Assembly (NCBI GenBank): GCA_018820765.1
Contig: JAHJNN010000008.1
Span: 310,001 to 374,000, forward strand
Direction: 5' to 3'
Source: Gammaproteobacteria bacterium
Lineage (GTDB): Bacteria > Pseudomonadota > Gammaproteobacteria > Burkholderiales > Thiobacillaceae
DNA: 64,000 bases
Shown here: positions 45,720 to 54,421 of the stretch, in pieces
How positions within the stretch are numbered: position 1 is the stretch's first letter
Layout of the letters: every line of letters starts with the position of its first letter
The notes under the pieces: model-generated
Database searches by the model: none
What the model was told of the DNA's origin: nothing
What the model saw: only the letters and a program-made list of their open reading frames with translations
Position numbers and translations under genes: made by a program

Positions 45720-46142
45720 TTAGGCAGCAGTCGGATCGCAGGAGGCATAGCCCTCCGTGGCGACTTCGTGTTTGTTGCGATAGTCCAGAACCGCGGCCTT
45801 GATGGCGTCCTCGGCCAGGATCGAGCAGTGGATCTTGACCGGCGGCAGCGCCAGTTCTTCGGCGATTTCGGTGTTCTTGATCGCCAGCGCCTGGTCCAGG
45901 GTCTTGCCCTTGACCCATTCGGTCACCAGCGAGGACGACGCGATGGCGGAGCCGCAGCCATAGGTCTTGAAGCGCGCTTCCTCGATCACGCCGTCGTCGT
46001 TCACCTTGATCTGCAGCTTCATTACGTCGCCGCAGGCCGGCGCGCCGACCATGCCGGTGCCGACCGAAGCGTCGTCCGTGGTGAAGCCGCCGACGTTGCG
46101 GGGATTCTCGTAGTGGTCCAGTACCTTGTCGCTGTATGACAT
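45720..46142 (-). CDS. iscU: IscU-type Fe-S scaffold
   Basis: IscU, 140 residues, is the scaffold on which the cysteine desulfurase builds [2Fe-2S] and [4Fe-4S] clusters. Cys37, Asp39, Cys63 and Cys106 are present, and the HscA-recognition motif LPPVK is at residues 99-103. It takes the place of nifU in this cluster: no NifU-type protein with extra domains is seen. About 10 residues at the C-terminus exceed the usual IscU length. Confidence 0.95.
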   Translation of the reverse strand: MSYSDKVLDHYENPRNVGGFTTDDASVGTGMVGAPACGDVMKLQIKVNDDGVIEEARFKTYGCGSAIASSSLVTEWVKGKTLDQALAIKNTEIAEELALPPVKIHCSILAEDAIKAAVLDYRNKHEVATEGYASCDPTAA

Positions 46143-46169
46143 TTAGTGCTCCTTATCAGTCGCTTGTTA

Positions 46170-46288
46170 GGGGTCAGGATTCAGGGATCAGGATTCAGGG
46201 AGGGTGCGCTTCGCGCCTTGTAAATTAGCGCGGCCTTTGGCCGCACACCCCCTGGCCCCTGGCCCCTGAATCCTGAATCCTGGCCCCT
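46170..46288. repeat. Inverted GGATTCAGG/CCTGAATCC repeat between nifS and iscU
   Basis: Direct copies of TCAGGATTCAGGG on the left and of CCCCTGAATCC on the right can pair over about 30 bases around a GC-rich middle. It occupies the 151-base gap between the two genes and may alter the ratio of desulfurase to scaffold. Confidence 0.75.
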
Positions 46289-46293
46289 AAAAA

Positions 46294-47505
46294 TCAATGT
46301 GCCGCCCACTGCACCGAATTCAGATCGATGCCGGCGCAGTGCATGTCCCACAGCGGCGACAGTTCGCGCAGCTTGCTCACGTGCTTGTGGATCAGCTGCA
46401 CCGCGTAGTCGATTTCCTCCTCGGTGGTGAAGCGGCCGATGGAGAAGCGGATCGAGCTGTGCGCCAGTTCGTCGTTGCGGCCCAGCGCCTTCAGCACGTA
46501 GGACGGCTCCAGGCTGGCCGAGGTGCAGGCCGAGCCGCTGGATACCGCGAGGTCCTTGATCGCCATCATCAGCGATTCGCCCTCGACGAAATTGAAGCTG
46601 GCGTTGAGGTTGTGCGGCACGCGCCGCTGCATGTCGCCGTTGAGGTGCACTTCGTCCAGCGTGCTGATGCCGGCCCACAGCCTGTCGCGGAGCATGCGGA
46701 TGCGTTCGTTCTCGGTGGCCATTTCCTCGGCCGCGATGCGGAACGCCGCGCCCATGCCGACAATCTGGTGCGTGGCCAGCGTGCCGGAGCGCATGCCGCG
46801 CTCGTGGCCGCCGCCGTGCATCTGCGCCTCGATGCGGATGCGCGGCTTGCGTTGCACGTACAGGGCGCCGATGCCTTTCGGGCCGTAGGTCTTGTGGGCG
46901 GAGAAGGACATCAGGTCGACCTTGAGCCGGGAGAGATCGATAGGCGCCTTGCCGGTGGACTGCGCGGCATCGACATGGAACAGCACGCCCCTGGCACGGC
47001 AGAGTTCGCCTATGGTGTCGATGTCCTGGATCACGCCGATTTCATTGTTCACGTGCATGACCGAGGCGAGAATCGTGTCGGGCCGGATGGCGGCCGTGAA
47101 TTTGTCCAGGTCGAGCAGGCCGTTCGGCTCGGGATCGAGGTAGGTGACTTCGAATCCCTGGCGCTCCAGTTCGCGCATCGGATCGAGCACCGCCTTGTGC
47201 TCGGTGCGCACGGTGATCAGGTGCTTGCCCTTGCTCTTGTAGAACTGCGCCGCGCCCTTGATGGCGAGGTTGTCCGACTCGGTCGCGCCCGAGGTCCAGA
47301 CGATTTCCCTGGGATCGCAGTTGACCAGCCCCGCGACTTCCTCGCGCGCCTGCTCCACCGCCTTCTCCGCGTCCCAGCCGAAGGCGTGCGAGCGCGACGC
47401 CGGGTTGCCGAATTTTTCCGTCAGATAGGGAATCATCCGCTCTGCCACGCGGGGGTCGACCGGCGTCGTTGCGGAGTAGTCGAGATAAATGGGCAGCTTG
47501 GGCAT
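46294..47505 (-). CDS. nifS: Cysteine desulfurase (IscS/NifS)
   Basis: A 403-residue PLP enzyme that releases sulfur from cysteine for Fe-S clusters. The PLP lysine is Lys205 (SAHKTYG) and the persulfide cysteine is Cys327 ([10 protein letters not shown]). Length and sequence are of the IscS type, but the gene has a NifA/sigma-54 promoter, so its job is probably nitrogenase maturation; a separate housekeeping isc operon may exist elsewhere. The start at [15 protein letters not shown] is chosen over a long upstream extension that crosses the promoter. Confidence 0.95.
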   Translation of the reverse strand: MPKLPIYLDYSATTPVDPRVAERMIPYLTEKFGNPASRSHAFGWDAEKAVEQAREEVAGLVNCDPREIVWTSGATESDNLAIKGAAQFYKSKGKHLITVRTEHKAVLDPMRELERQGFEVTYLDPEPNGLLDLDKFTAAIRPDTILASVMHVNNEIGVIQDIDTIGELCRARGVLFHVDAAQSTGKAPIDLSRLKVDLMSFSAHKTYGPKGIGALYVQRKPRIRIEAQMHGGGHERGMRSGTLATHQIVGMGAAFRIAAEEMATENERIRMLRDRLWAGISTLDEVHLNGDMQRRVPHNLNASFNFVEGESLMMAIKDLAVSSGSACTSASLEPSYVLKALGRNDELAHSSIRFSIGRFTTEEEIDYAVQLIHKHVSKLRELSPLWDMHCAGIDLNSVQWAAH

Positions 47506-47572
47506 GAACGTCTCGCTCTGTTGGCTTGCGTTAAGCGGTGGGTGTGACGCACCGCGGCTACGCTTCCTGTTA

Positions 47573-47588
47573 AGCAACTCATGTGCCA
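47573..47588 (-). promoter_or_regulatory. Sigma-54 promoter of the nifS-isc operon
   Basis: On the minus strand TGGCACA-TGAG-TTGCT, 68 bases before the nifS start. A near-perfect -24/-12 element. Confidence 0.9.
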
Positions 47589-47666
47589 TGCGGACAGAAG
47601 GATGCCAAGTCACTGAAAAAACACGGAAAAATCCATGCAAACAGGAGTGGGCGCGTGTGTGGGGTT

Positions 47667-47682
47667 TGTAAGTTTTGCGACA
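47667..47682 (-). promoter_or_regulatory. NifA upstream activator site for nifS
   Basis: TGT-N10-ACA (inner AAGTTTTGCG), 79 bases upstream of the nifS promoter. The TTGCG next to ACA is shared with the nifV site. Confidence 0.82.
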
Positions 47683-47751
47683 AATGAGCTTCTGCGAGTG
47701 CCCGTTGCGAGCCGTCTTCCGCGGCGCAATCAACCCTACCGACTGCCCCCT

Positions 47752-47826
47752 GTGGGAGCGGCGCCCTCGCCGCGATGCCGTGGTTGTTGCGACGTACGAA
47801 AATCGCGGCGAGGGCGCCGCTCCTAC
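47752..47826. repeat. REP-like palindrome between divergent nif promoters
   Basis: GTGGGAGCGGCGCCCTCGCC...GGCGCCGCTCCTAC, lying between the NifA site of nifS and that of the rightward operon. It may act as a spacer or insulator, which is inference. Confidence 0.85.
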
Positions 47827-47840
47827 ACCCCCACCGCGCC

Positions 47841-47856
47841 TGTAGCATTCACGACA
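47841..47856 (+). promoter_or_regulatory. NifA upstream activator site for the 48-kb operon
   Basis: TGT-N10-ACA (inner AGCATTCACG), 67 bases before the sigma-54 promoter at 47924, nearly the same spacing as in front of nifH. Confidence 0.8.
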
Positions 47857-47923
47857 CGACTGTTAGGCACAGGGGAAACAACAAACCACTTCCACATCAT
47901 GGACTTAGGCTGATCGATGCGGC

Positions 47924-47939
47924 TGGCATCGCTCTTGCA
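47924..47939 (+). promoter_or_regulatory. Sigma-54 promoter of the 48-kb operon
   Basis: TGGCATC-GCTC-TTGCA, 49 bases before the start codon at 47989. Matches TGGCAYN-N4-TTGCW. Confidence 0.87.
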
Positions 47940-47988
47940 ACGGCAGGCTTGATCGACTTTTTCTTTCAACCCTTGCAAAGAGCACACC

Positions 47989-48579
47989 ATGACCACGCTA
48001 GACCAGACCGCCTTCAAACAACTCGATGCCGAAAAACGCCTGCAGAATCCGGTGTTCAAGGCCGCCACCGGCACGGCCGGGCGCTTCGGGTTCCGCGGCG
48101 AAATCGCCATCAAGTTCGCGCAGCAGTTGGCCGACGAGGCGCGCCCGCCGGAGATCACCGCCGACCAAGTGATCGCCGTGGCGCACGAAGGCAGCCCCGG
48201 GCTCGACTTCATGGCGGCCTACCTGCTGTCCTTCGAATACCTGAAGCCGCTGGCCGATGCGATCGGCCCGGCCCTGAAGCCGGACGGCAAATATTTCCTC
48301 TACTGCAACAACATCGACCTCAGCAAGCGCTATCAGGTCCCTTACAACGGCACGACCTTCTACGTGCTGCCCATCGACGAAGCCACGGTTTACAACGAGT
48401 TGCTGGAACTGCTGTACCTGGAGCGGGGCGATCTCAAGAAACTGGATACCGCCGGCAAGGTGGACAAGGTGGCGGACACCGCGCTGAAGTTTTCCGATGC
48501 CTTTCCCAGCATGAGCTACGAGGAAGGGTTGAGCGTCATGGGACCGGTGCGCGACCCCGGCGAGAACCGCCCGGTGTAA
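47989..48579 (+). CDS. Hypothetical protein, first gene of a NifA-controlled operon
   Basis: A 196-residue soluble protein I do not recognise. It has no signal peptide or membrane segment. Repeated features are charged helices in the first 80 residues and an aromatic stretch (GKYFLYCNNIDLSKRYQVPY). One cysteine only. The promoter upstream makes it a likely nif-regulated gene; the two following genes are close and probably co-transcribed. Function unknown. Confidence 0.75.
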   Translation: MTTLDQTAFKQLDAEKRLQNPVFKAATGTAGRFGFRGEIAIKFAQQLADEARPPEITADQVIAVAHEGSPGLDFMAAYLLSFEYLKPLADAIGPALKPDGKYFLYCNNIDLSKRYQVPYNGTTFYVLPIDEATVYNELLELLYLERGDLKKLDTAGKVDKVADTALKFSDAFPSMSYEEGLSVMGPVRDPGENRPV

Positions 48580-48620
48580 GCAAGACGGCAAATTTCATTT
48601 TTCACAAGGGAGTCGGGCGC

Positions 48621-48929
48621 ATGGCAGATCTGATCAAGACCACCGCGGACGGGCGCAAGCTGGAAGTCATCGGCAGCGCACTCTATCTGGATGGCGTGAA
48701 GGAAGCGGACGATATCGATCCGGTCATCTACCACCCCAACCGGGAAGCCATACTCAAGACGGCACCTGACGCCACCCACATGGCAGGGCGGGTTGCCCTG
48801 AATTGGGAGCAGGCGCTGGCCGCGAACGCCGCGCTCAAAGCGGCGCGAGACGTGTTCGAGTCCAGCCCGCAGGGACTGGCCGAGCGCATGCGCCGTGCGC
48901 AGAACAAGGCCATGACGGCGCGCGATTGA
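48621..48929 (+). CDS. Hypothetical protein in the 48-kb nif operon
   Basis: A 102-residue protein, not recognised. The N-terminal half looks like a small beta domain (LIKTTADGRKLEVIGSALYL) and the C-terminal half is helical (ALAANAALKAARDVFESSPQ). The ATG at 48621 is preceded by CAAGGGAG. The stop overlaps the next start by one base, so the two are translated together. Confidence 0.72.
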   Translation: MADLIKTTADGRKLEVIGSALYLDGVKEADDIDPVIYHPNREAILKTAPDATHMAGRVALNWEQALAANAALKAARDVFESSPQGLAERMRRAQNKAMTARD

Positions 48930-49405
48930 TGATCTACGTCGTCGAATTCCCGCATCAGGGACGGCCGCATGCCTGGTTCGCCTTCAACCGCGACGACTTC
49001 GTGCGCAAGGTGCATGCCGTCCGCGCGCGCGAAGGCTGGGTCATCCATGAAGCCCTGAGCGTGCGCGAACGTGTGGCCGCTTGCGGCACGGATACACCGG
49101 ATGCGGCGCGGACGCAGGCCGACCTGCTCGAACTGGCGCGCGTCCATGGCTGGGACGCACTTCTGTACCGGGCCGACCCTGTGCTGGGCCAGGGCGTATT
49201 GCATGCCGAGCCGGTGGACGCGTTCGATGCCTGCGTCGCCGCGCTGGCGCACGATCTCAAGACCTGCCGCGTGCACCTCACCGACGATCAGGCGATCGCG
49301 GCCCTGCAGCGCGACCCGCTGTACGACCCGGACGAGGGGTTCTACGCGCACATGGCGCTGCGCCAGCAACTGATCGCGATGGATGCGATGGAAGAGGATA
49401 TTTAG
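48929..49405 (+). CDS. Hypothetical protein, last gene of the 48-kb nif operon
   Basis: A 158-residue soluble protein, not recognised, coupled to the preceding gene through TGATG. It starts MIYVVEFPHQGRPHAWFAFN and is rich in charged helices, with two cysteines (AACGTD, DACVAALAHDLKTCRV contains the others). No catalytic motif is evident. A palindromic repeat element begins at its stop codon. Confidence 0.72.
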   Translation: MIYVVEFPHQGRPHAWFAFNRDDFVRKVHAVRAREGWVIHEALSVRERVAACGTDTPDAARTQADLLELARVHGWDALLYRADPVLGQGVLHAEPVDAFDACVAALAHDLKTCRVHLTDDQAIAALQRDPLYDPDEGFYAHMALRQQLIAMDAMEEDI

Positions 49406-49574
49406 GAAACTTCTGAACAAGTCGTCACCCCGGTGGTGCGCGGTTGTTACAGCTTTAGCTGTTTTACAACCGCGGCCTGCCCCTTGCGGGTGAAAACCGG
49501 GGTCCAGATGTTTTGTTTAACTGGATTCCGGCTTTCGCCGGAATGACAAACGTGGACTTGTTCAGGGCTTCCCT
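49404..49574. repeat. Inverted-end repeat element (long form)
   Basis: Outer ends AGGAAACTTCTGAACAAGTC and GACTTGTTCAGGGCTTCCCT are inverted repeats of each other with a few mismatches. Inside are a GGTTGTTAC...GTTTTACAACC hairpin and the GGATTCCGGC...GCCGGAATGAC motif. A short form with the same ends is at 50891-50955. No coding capacity, so it resembles a miniature mobile element. Confidence 0.75.
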
Positions 49575-49622
49575 AGCGGGTCTCCTGCAATCGGTCGCGG
49601 GCGCACCATTACGGCCGAATCC

Positions 49623-49697
49623 GTAGGAGCGGCGCCCCCGCCGCGATGGCTTGCACCGTACAGACGCCCGCAATCGGCCCGAGGGCGGGCCTCCTAC
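49623..49697. repeat. REP-like palindrome
   Basis: GTAGGAGCGGCGCCCCCGCC...GGGCGGGCCTCCTAC, main repeat family. Together with the element at 49404 and a partial CATTCCGG...CCGGAATGAC repeat near 49735-49790, it accounts for most of the 49406-49817 gap; no gene is seen there. Confidence 0.85.
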
Positions 49698-49817
49698 ATC
49701 CCGGCCGCGAGGCTTCCCCAGATTCGGGGGTCATCATTCCGGACGGGTGTGGGCCCTTCGCCGGAATGACAAATGTGGATTTGTTCTCGCGTACCACGGA
49801 TGAAAGATGGAAAAAGT

Positions 49818-50570
49818 ATGACCCGGAACACTGAAGAAGACGGTGCGTTGGCGTTCTTCAAGGCCCAGCACCTGGCGTTCGCCGAGACCCTGGCGCAGTG
49901 GCGCGGTGACGGCGACATGGTGCCCGCACTGATGTCGCAGGCCTACAGCAGTTTCGAGGGCAACGTGGCCGTGCAGGCGGAGGGCCAGCCCGCCATCGCA
50001 TGCCACAAGGGATGCGCGACGTGTTGCACGATACGGGTGATCGCGACGGCGCCGGAAGCGCTGATGCTGGCGCGCTACGTTCGCGCGGCGGATGCCGCCT
50101 TGAAACAGGCCGGCATCGATCTGCGGCAACGGATTGCCGAGGCGGACAGCGCGACCCGCGGCCGCGACGAACGGCAGCGGGTCGCGCTGCGCCGCCGCTG
50201 CCCTTTCATCGCCAAGGGGGTCTGCGTCATTTACCCGGCGCGGCCGCTTGCCTGCCGGGGGCACGCCTCCTACGACAAGCGCGCCTGCGCGGACGCCGCC
50301 GCCGGCCGTCTCGACGGCATCCCGCTTTCCATGCCTCACATGATGGTGCGCAGCCTGGTACAGAACGCCATGCAATCCGCCCTGCGCGATGCCGGCTATG
50401 TCTGGGCTGCCTATGAGCTCACCCACGCCCTCTCCATCGCCCTGGCCGACGAAGGCAGCGAGCCGGCATGGCTGTCCGGCGCCGATGTCTTCGCCCCCGC
50501 ACGGGTGACGGACATCAGCCTGGACGAGATGGCGAATACCTTCGACCGTATCCACGCCGGCGCGGGATAA
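49818..50570 (+). CDS. YkgJ-family cysteine-cluster protein
   Basis: A 250-residue protein with a zinc- or iron-binding cysteine cluster of the YkgJ/UPF0153 type: CHKGCATCC near residue 56, CPFIAKGVC near residue 129 and RPLACRGHAS near residue 144. The start at MTRNTEEDG is the best supported, although an earlier ATG (49803) is open. The biochemical role of the family is not settled. It stands alone between repeats. Confidence 0.85.
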   Translation: MTRNTEEDGALAFFKAQHLAFAETLAQWRGDGDMVPALMSQAYSSFEGNVAVQAEGQPAIACHKGCATCCTIRVIATAPEALMLARYVRAADAALKQAGIDLRQRIAEADSATRGRDERQRVALRRRCPFIAKGVCVIYPARPLACRGHASYDKRACADAAAGRLDGIPLSMPHMMVRSLVQNAMQSALRDAGYVWAAYELTHALSIALADEGSEPAWLSGADVFAPARVTDISLDEMANTFDRIHAGAG

Positions 50571-50890
50571 GCGGCGCGAATCCTCCCGGCGCATGGAACG
50601 AATTCGCGTCGTTCTGTCGCGTCGATCACCTGTACTGCGACTCGGATCAATTCCAGGCTTTCGGCTGCTGCTGACTTTTTGAGCGGGCCTCGAATGACGG
50701 GAGCCCGCGCAAAGCAGGCGACCCCCCCATTCGCGATGCTCGCACATGGTGCAGGCAGTCAAAGAATGGTGCATGGCTACCGGCCGCGTGGCGACGTTGT
50801 TTTTGATAAACCGATCAAAAACAAGGGTCTCGTTGATTTCCGGCAAGCTGGAACATGACTTGCATGACACGATAGGCCGATCAAACCCTA

Positions 50891-50955
50891 AGGAAGCCCT
50901 GAACAAGTCTGGACACCGGCTTGCGCCGGTGTGACGACTTGTTCAGGACTTCCCT
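50891..50955. repeat. Inverted-end repeat element (short form)
   Basis: Ends AGGAAGCCCTGAACAAGTC and GACTTGTTCAGGACTTCCCT flank an inner hairpin (CACCGGC...GCCGGTG). It shares its ends with the element at 49404 and lies just before the hybrid kinase gene. The rest of the 50571-50986 gap shows no gene. Confidence 0.8.
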
Positions 50956-50986
50956 AACGTCCGTCCGCTATCGGATGGGCGAACAA

Positions 50987-53900
50987 ATGAGCAATCGACG
51001 GATGGAGCAGACTGTCAGGGACGATCCACCCAAGGCGCGCCAGCGTGTGGTCAAGGTTCGCCGCGACTACAACACCTGGGTCGCCAACGAGACCCTGGAA
51101 GACTATGCGCTGCGCTTCACGCCGCGCAGCTATCGCAAATGGAGCGAGTCGCGGGTGGCCAACACCGCCTTCGGCGCGGCGGCCTTCCTGGTGCTGGAAG
51201 CGGTGGGCGCGACGCTGCTGGTCAATTACGGTTTTCTCAACGCTGCGCTGGCCATCCTCGCCACCGGCCTGATCATTTTCATGATGGGCCTGCCGGTGAG
51301 CATCTACGCCGCCCGTTATGGGCTGGATATGGATCTGCTGACGCGGGGCGCGGGCTTCGGCTATCTCGGCTCCACCCTCACTTCGCTGATCTACGCGTCC
51401 TTCACTTTCATTTTCTTTGCGCTGGAAGCGGCCATCATGGCCTATGCCCTGGAGCTGGCGTTCGGCATTCCGCCGGCGTGGGGCTATCTGATCTGTGCGC
51501 TGGTGGTCATCCCCCTCGTCACCCACGGCGTCACCGTCATCAGCAGGCTGCAGACGATCACCCAGCCCATCTGGCTGGTCATGCTGGTGCTGCCGTACGC
51601 TTTTCTGCTGACCAAGGAGCCGGGCGCGTTCGCCGGCATCGTCGGCTATGCGGGCAACGGCACCGCCGGCTTCGACATCCACCTGTTCGGCGCCGCCATG
51701 GCGGTGGGGCTGGCGCTGATCACCCAGATGGGCGAGCAGGTGGACTACCTGCGATTCATGCCGGAACACAATCGCGCCAATCATCGCCGCTGGTGGGCCA
51801 GCGTGCTGGTGGGCGGGCCGGGGTGGGTGGTGCCGGGCGTGGTCAAGATGCTGGGGGGCGCCCTGCTGGCCTGGCTCGCCGTCAGCCATCTGGTGCCGAT
51901 GGAGCGCGCCGTCGACCCGAACCAGATGTATCTCATCGCCTACAGCTACGTGTTTCCCGATTACGGCTGGGCGGTCGCGGCCACGGTCCTGTTCGTGGTG
52001 ATTTCCCAACTCAAGATCAACGTCACCAACGCCTACGCCGGCTCGCTGGCCTGGTCCAATTTTTTCGCCCGCCTCACCCACAGCCATCCGGGGCGGGTGG
52101 TGTGGGTGGTGTTCAACACCCTGATCGCGCTGATGCTGATGGAGATGGATGTGTTCCAGGCCCTGGGCCGGGTGCTGGGGTTGTATTCCAACGTGGCGGT
52201 GGCGTGGATGATGGTGGTGGTGGCGGACCTGGTAATCAATAAGCCGCTGGGCCTGTCTCCCCCCGGCATCGAATTCCGCCGCGCCTATCTGTACGACATC
52301 AACCCGGTGGGGGTGGGCGCCATGGGTATCGCTTCGGGGCTGTCGGTCGCCGCCTACGTTGGCCTGTTCGGCGACGCGGTGCAGCCCTTCGCCATCTTCA
52401 TCGCGTTGGGCGCGGCGCTGGTCTGCTCGCCGCTGATCGCCTGGCTCACCGGCGGGCGCTATTACATTGCGCGCCCGGCCGAACCGGTGCCCGCGGCCGC
52501 GGCGGGGTCCACCCACAGCTGCTGCATCTGCGGCAAGGCCTACGAAGGGGAGGACATGGCCCGCTGCCCGGCCTATCAGGATCACATCTGCTCGCTCTGC
52601 TGCTCCCTGGACGCGCGCTGCCATGATTTGTGCAAGCCCCAGGCTCGCCTGGGCGAGCAATGGGCCGCCTTGCTGGAACGCTGCCTGCCCGCCCGGGCGC
52701 GGCCTTATCTGGATGCGGGGCTGGGCCATTACCTGCTGCTGATGGCGGGCGTGGTGCCGTTCCTGATCTTGCTGGTGGGCCTGCTCTACTACCAGGAGGT
52801 GCTGGCCCTGAACGACGCGGCGACCGCGCTGCTGCCCGCCCTGCAGCAGTCTTACCAGCGTGCGTTTGCCGCGCTGCTGCTGGTGTCCGGCGTCGTTGCC
52901 TGGTGGCTGGTACTGACCCACAAGAGCCGGCAGGTGGCGCAGGAGGAGTCCAATCGCCAGACGCAACTGCTGATGCAGGAAATCGATTCCCACCGCCGCA
53001 CCGACGAGCTGCTGCAGCATGCCAAGCAGGTGGCGGAACAGGCCAATCAGGCCAAGAGCCGCTACATCACCTCGATCAGCCACGAGCTGCGCACGCCGCT
53101 CAACAGCATCCTCGGCTATGCCCAGATTCTGGATCAGGACCAGACGATCCCGCCCAACCGGCGCCAGGCGATCAACGTCATCCGCCGCAGCGGCGACCAC
53201 CTGCTGTCGCTGATCGAAGGCACGCTGGACATCGCCCGCATCGAGAGCGGCAAGCTCACGCTGAACGTGCGCCCGCTGGACTTCGCCGATTTCATCCAGC
53301 AGCTCGTCGGCATGTTCGAGCAGCAGGCGCGGCAGAAGGGGCTCGATTTCCACTATCTGCCGGAAGGGCCGCTGCCCGCCATGGTCCGTGCCGACGAAAA
53401 ACGCCTGCGCCAGATCCTGCTCAACATCCTGGGCAATGCCGTCAAGTTCACCGTCAGCGGCAGCGTGACCCTGCGCTTGCGCCATCAGCGCGAAATGGCT
53501 TTTTTCTCCATCGAGGACACCGGTCCGGGCATCACGCCGGACGAAGTCGGCAACATCTTCGAGCCGTTCTCCCGCGGCAGCGCGGCCCACGTCGGCGCGA
53601 CGGGCGGCACCGGCCTGGGGCTGACCATCGCCCGCATGCTGACCGACCTGATGGGGGGCGAACTGAGCGTGACGGGCAGGCCGGGGGAGGGGAGCCGGTT
53701 CGATGTCCGGCTCTTCCTGCCGCGGCTGCATGCGGAACAGCTCGTGAAGGAGCACCCCCTGGCGCAGCGCATCGGCTACGTGGGCATGCGCCGCCGCATC
53801 CTGGTGGTCGACAACGAAGCCGTGGATCGGGAACTGCTGGTCAATATCCTGACGCCCCTCGGGTTCGAGGTGGCCCAGGTGTCCTCCGGGCAGCAATGCC

Positions 53901-54421
53901 TGGCGGCCATTCCCGGATTTTTGCCCCACGTGATTTTCATGGACCTGGCCATGCCCGGCATGGATGGCTGGGAGACCTTGCGCCGACTCCGCACGGGCGG
54001 GATGACCGATGCCGAGATCGCCATCATTTCGGCCAACGCCTTCGAGAAGGGCGCGGACAACGATGCCGGCATCGCCGGCGAAGACTTCATCACCAAGCCC
54101 TTCCGCGTCGACGAACTGCTGGACTGGCTCGGCAAGCGCCTCAACCTGGAATGGATCCGGGCGGACATCCCGCGCCAGTCCGCCCCGCCGCCCGGCCTCC
54201 CCACCCAGCCCATCGTGCCGCCCGACGCGGAGCGGGTGAGCAAGCTGCGGGAGATGATCGACCTGGGCTACATGCGCGGCATCCTGAAAAAGCTCGACGA
54301 GATCGAGCAGCTGGACCCGGTTCATGCCGAGTTCGTCCAGGTGATGCGGGTGCTGGCCCGGCGATTCCAGTTCGAGGCGATGAAGGAAATCCTGCGAAAG
54401 AGCACCGATGCCGGCCATTGA
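50987..54421 (+). CDS. Transporter-type hybrid sensor histidine kinase (NCS1-like domain, HK, REC)
   Basis: A protein of 1144 residues fusing a membrane transporter to a kinase. Residues about 45-500 form a 12-helix NCS1-type (purine/cytosine/allantoin permease-like) domain. About 508-546 is a cysteine-rich stretch (CCICGK, ARCPAY, CSLCCSLDARCHDLC) that looks like a metal-binding module. Two more membrane helices (about 580-660) lead to HisKA (SHELRTPLNSILGY, His near 700), HATPase (NILGNAVKF, GTGLGLTIARM) and a receiver domain (ILVVDNEAVDRE, phospho-Asp in FMDLAMPGMDGW, KPF). It should sense a nitrogenous solute through the transporter part and pass phosphate to the next gene's product. The start is uncertain; ATG 50975 is also open. 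Confidence 0.9.
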   Translation: MSNRRMEQTVRDDPPKARQRVVKVRRDYNTWVANETLEDYALRFTPRSYRKWSESRVANTAFGAAAFLVLEAVGATLLVNYGFLNAALAILATGLIIFMMGLPVSIYAARYGLDMDLLTRGAGFGYLGSTLTSLIYASFTFIFFALEAAIMAYALELAFGIPPAWGYLICALVVIPLVTHGVTVISRLQTITQPIWLVMLVLPYAFLLTKEPGAFAGIVGYAGNGTAGFDIHLFGAAMAVGLALITQMGEQVDYLRFMPEHNRANHRRWWASVLVGGPGWVVPGVVKMLGGALLAWLAVSHLVPMERAVDPNQMYLIAYSYVFPDYGWAVAATVLFVVISQLKINVTNAYAGSLAWSNFFARLTHSHPGRVVWVVFNTLIALMLMEMDVFQALGRVLGLYSNVAVAWMMVVVADLVINKPLGLSPPGIEFRRAYLYDINPVGVGAMGIASGLSVAAYVGLFGDAVQPFAIFIALGAALVCSPLIAWLTGGRYYIARPAEPVPAAAAGSTHSCCICGKAYEGEDMARCPAYQDHICSLCCSLDARCHDLCKPQARLGEQWAALLERCLPARARPYLDAGLGHYLLLMAGVVPFLILLVGLLYYQEVLALNDAATALLPALQQSYQRAFAALLLVSGVVAWWLVLTHKSRQVAQEESNRQTQLLMQEIDSHRRTDELLQHAKQVAEQANQAKSRYITSISHELRTPLNSILGYAQILDQDQTIPPNRRQAINVIRRSGDHLLSLIEGTLDIARIESGKLTLNVRPLDFADFIQQLVGMFEQQARQKGLDFHYLPEGPLPAMVRADEKRLRQILLNILGNAVKFTVSGSVTLRLRHQREMAFFSIEDTGPGITPDEVGNIFEPFSRGSAAHVGATGGTGLGLTIARMLTDLMGGELSVTGRPGEGSRFDVRLFLPRLHAEQLVKEHPLAQRIGYVGMRRRILVVDNEAVDRELLVNILTPLGFEVAQVSSGQQCLAAIPGFLPHVIFMDLAMPGMDGWETLRRLRTGGMTDAEIAIISANAFEKGADNDAGIAGEDFITKPFRVDELLDWLGKRLNLEWIRADIPRQSAPPPGLPTQPIVPPDAERVSKLREMIDLGYMRGILKKLDEIEQLDPVHAEFVQVMRVLARRFQFEAMKEILRKSTDAGH

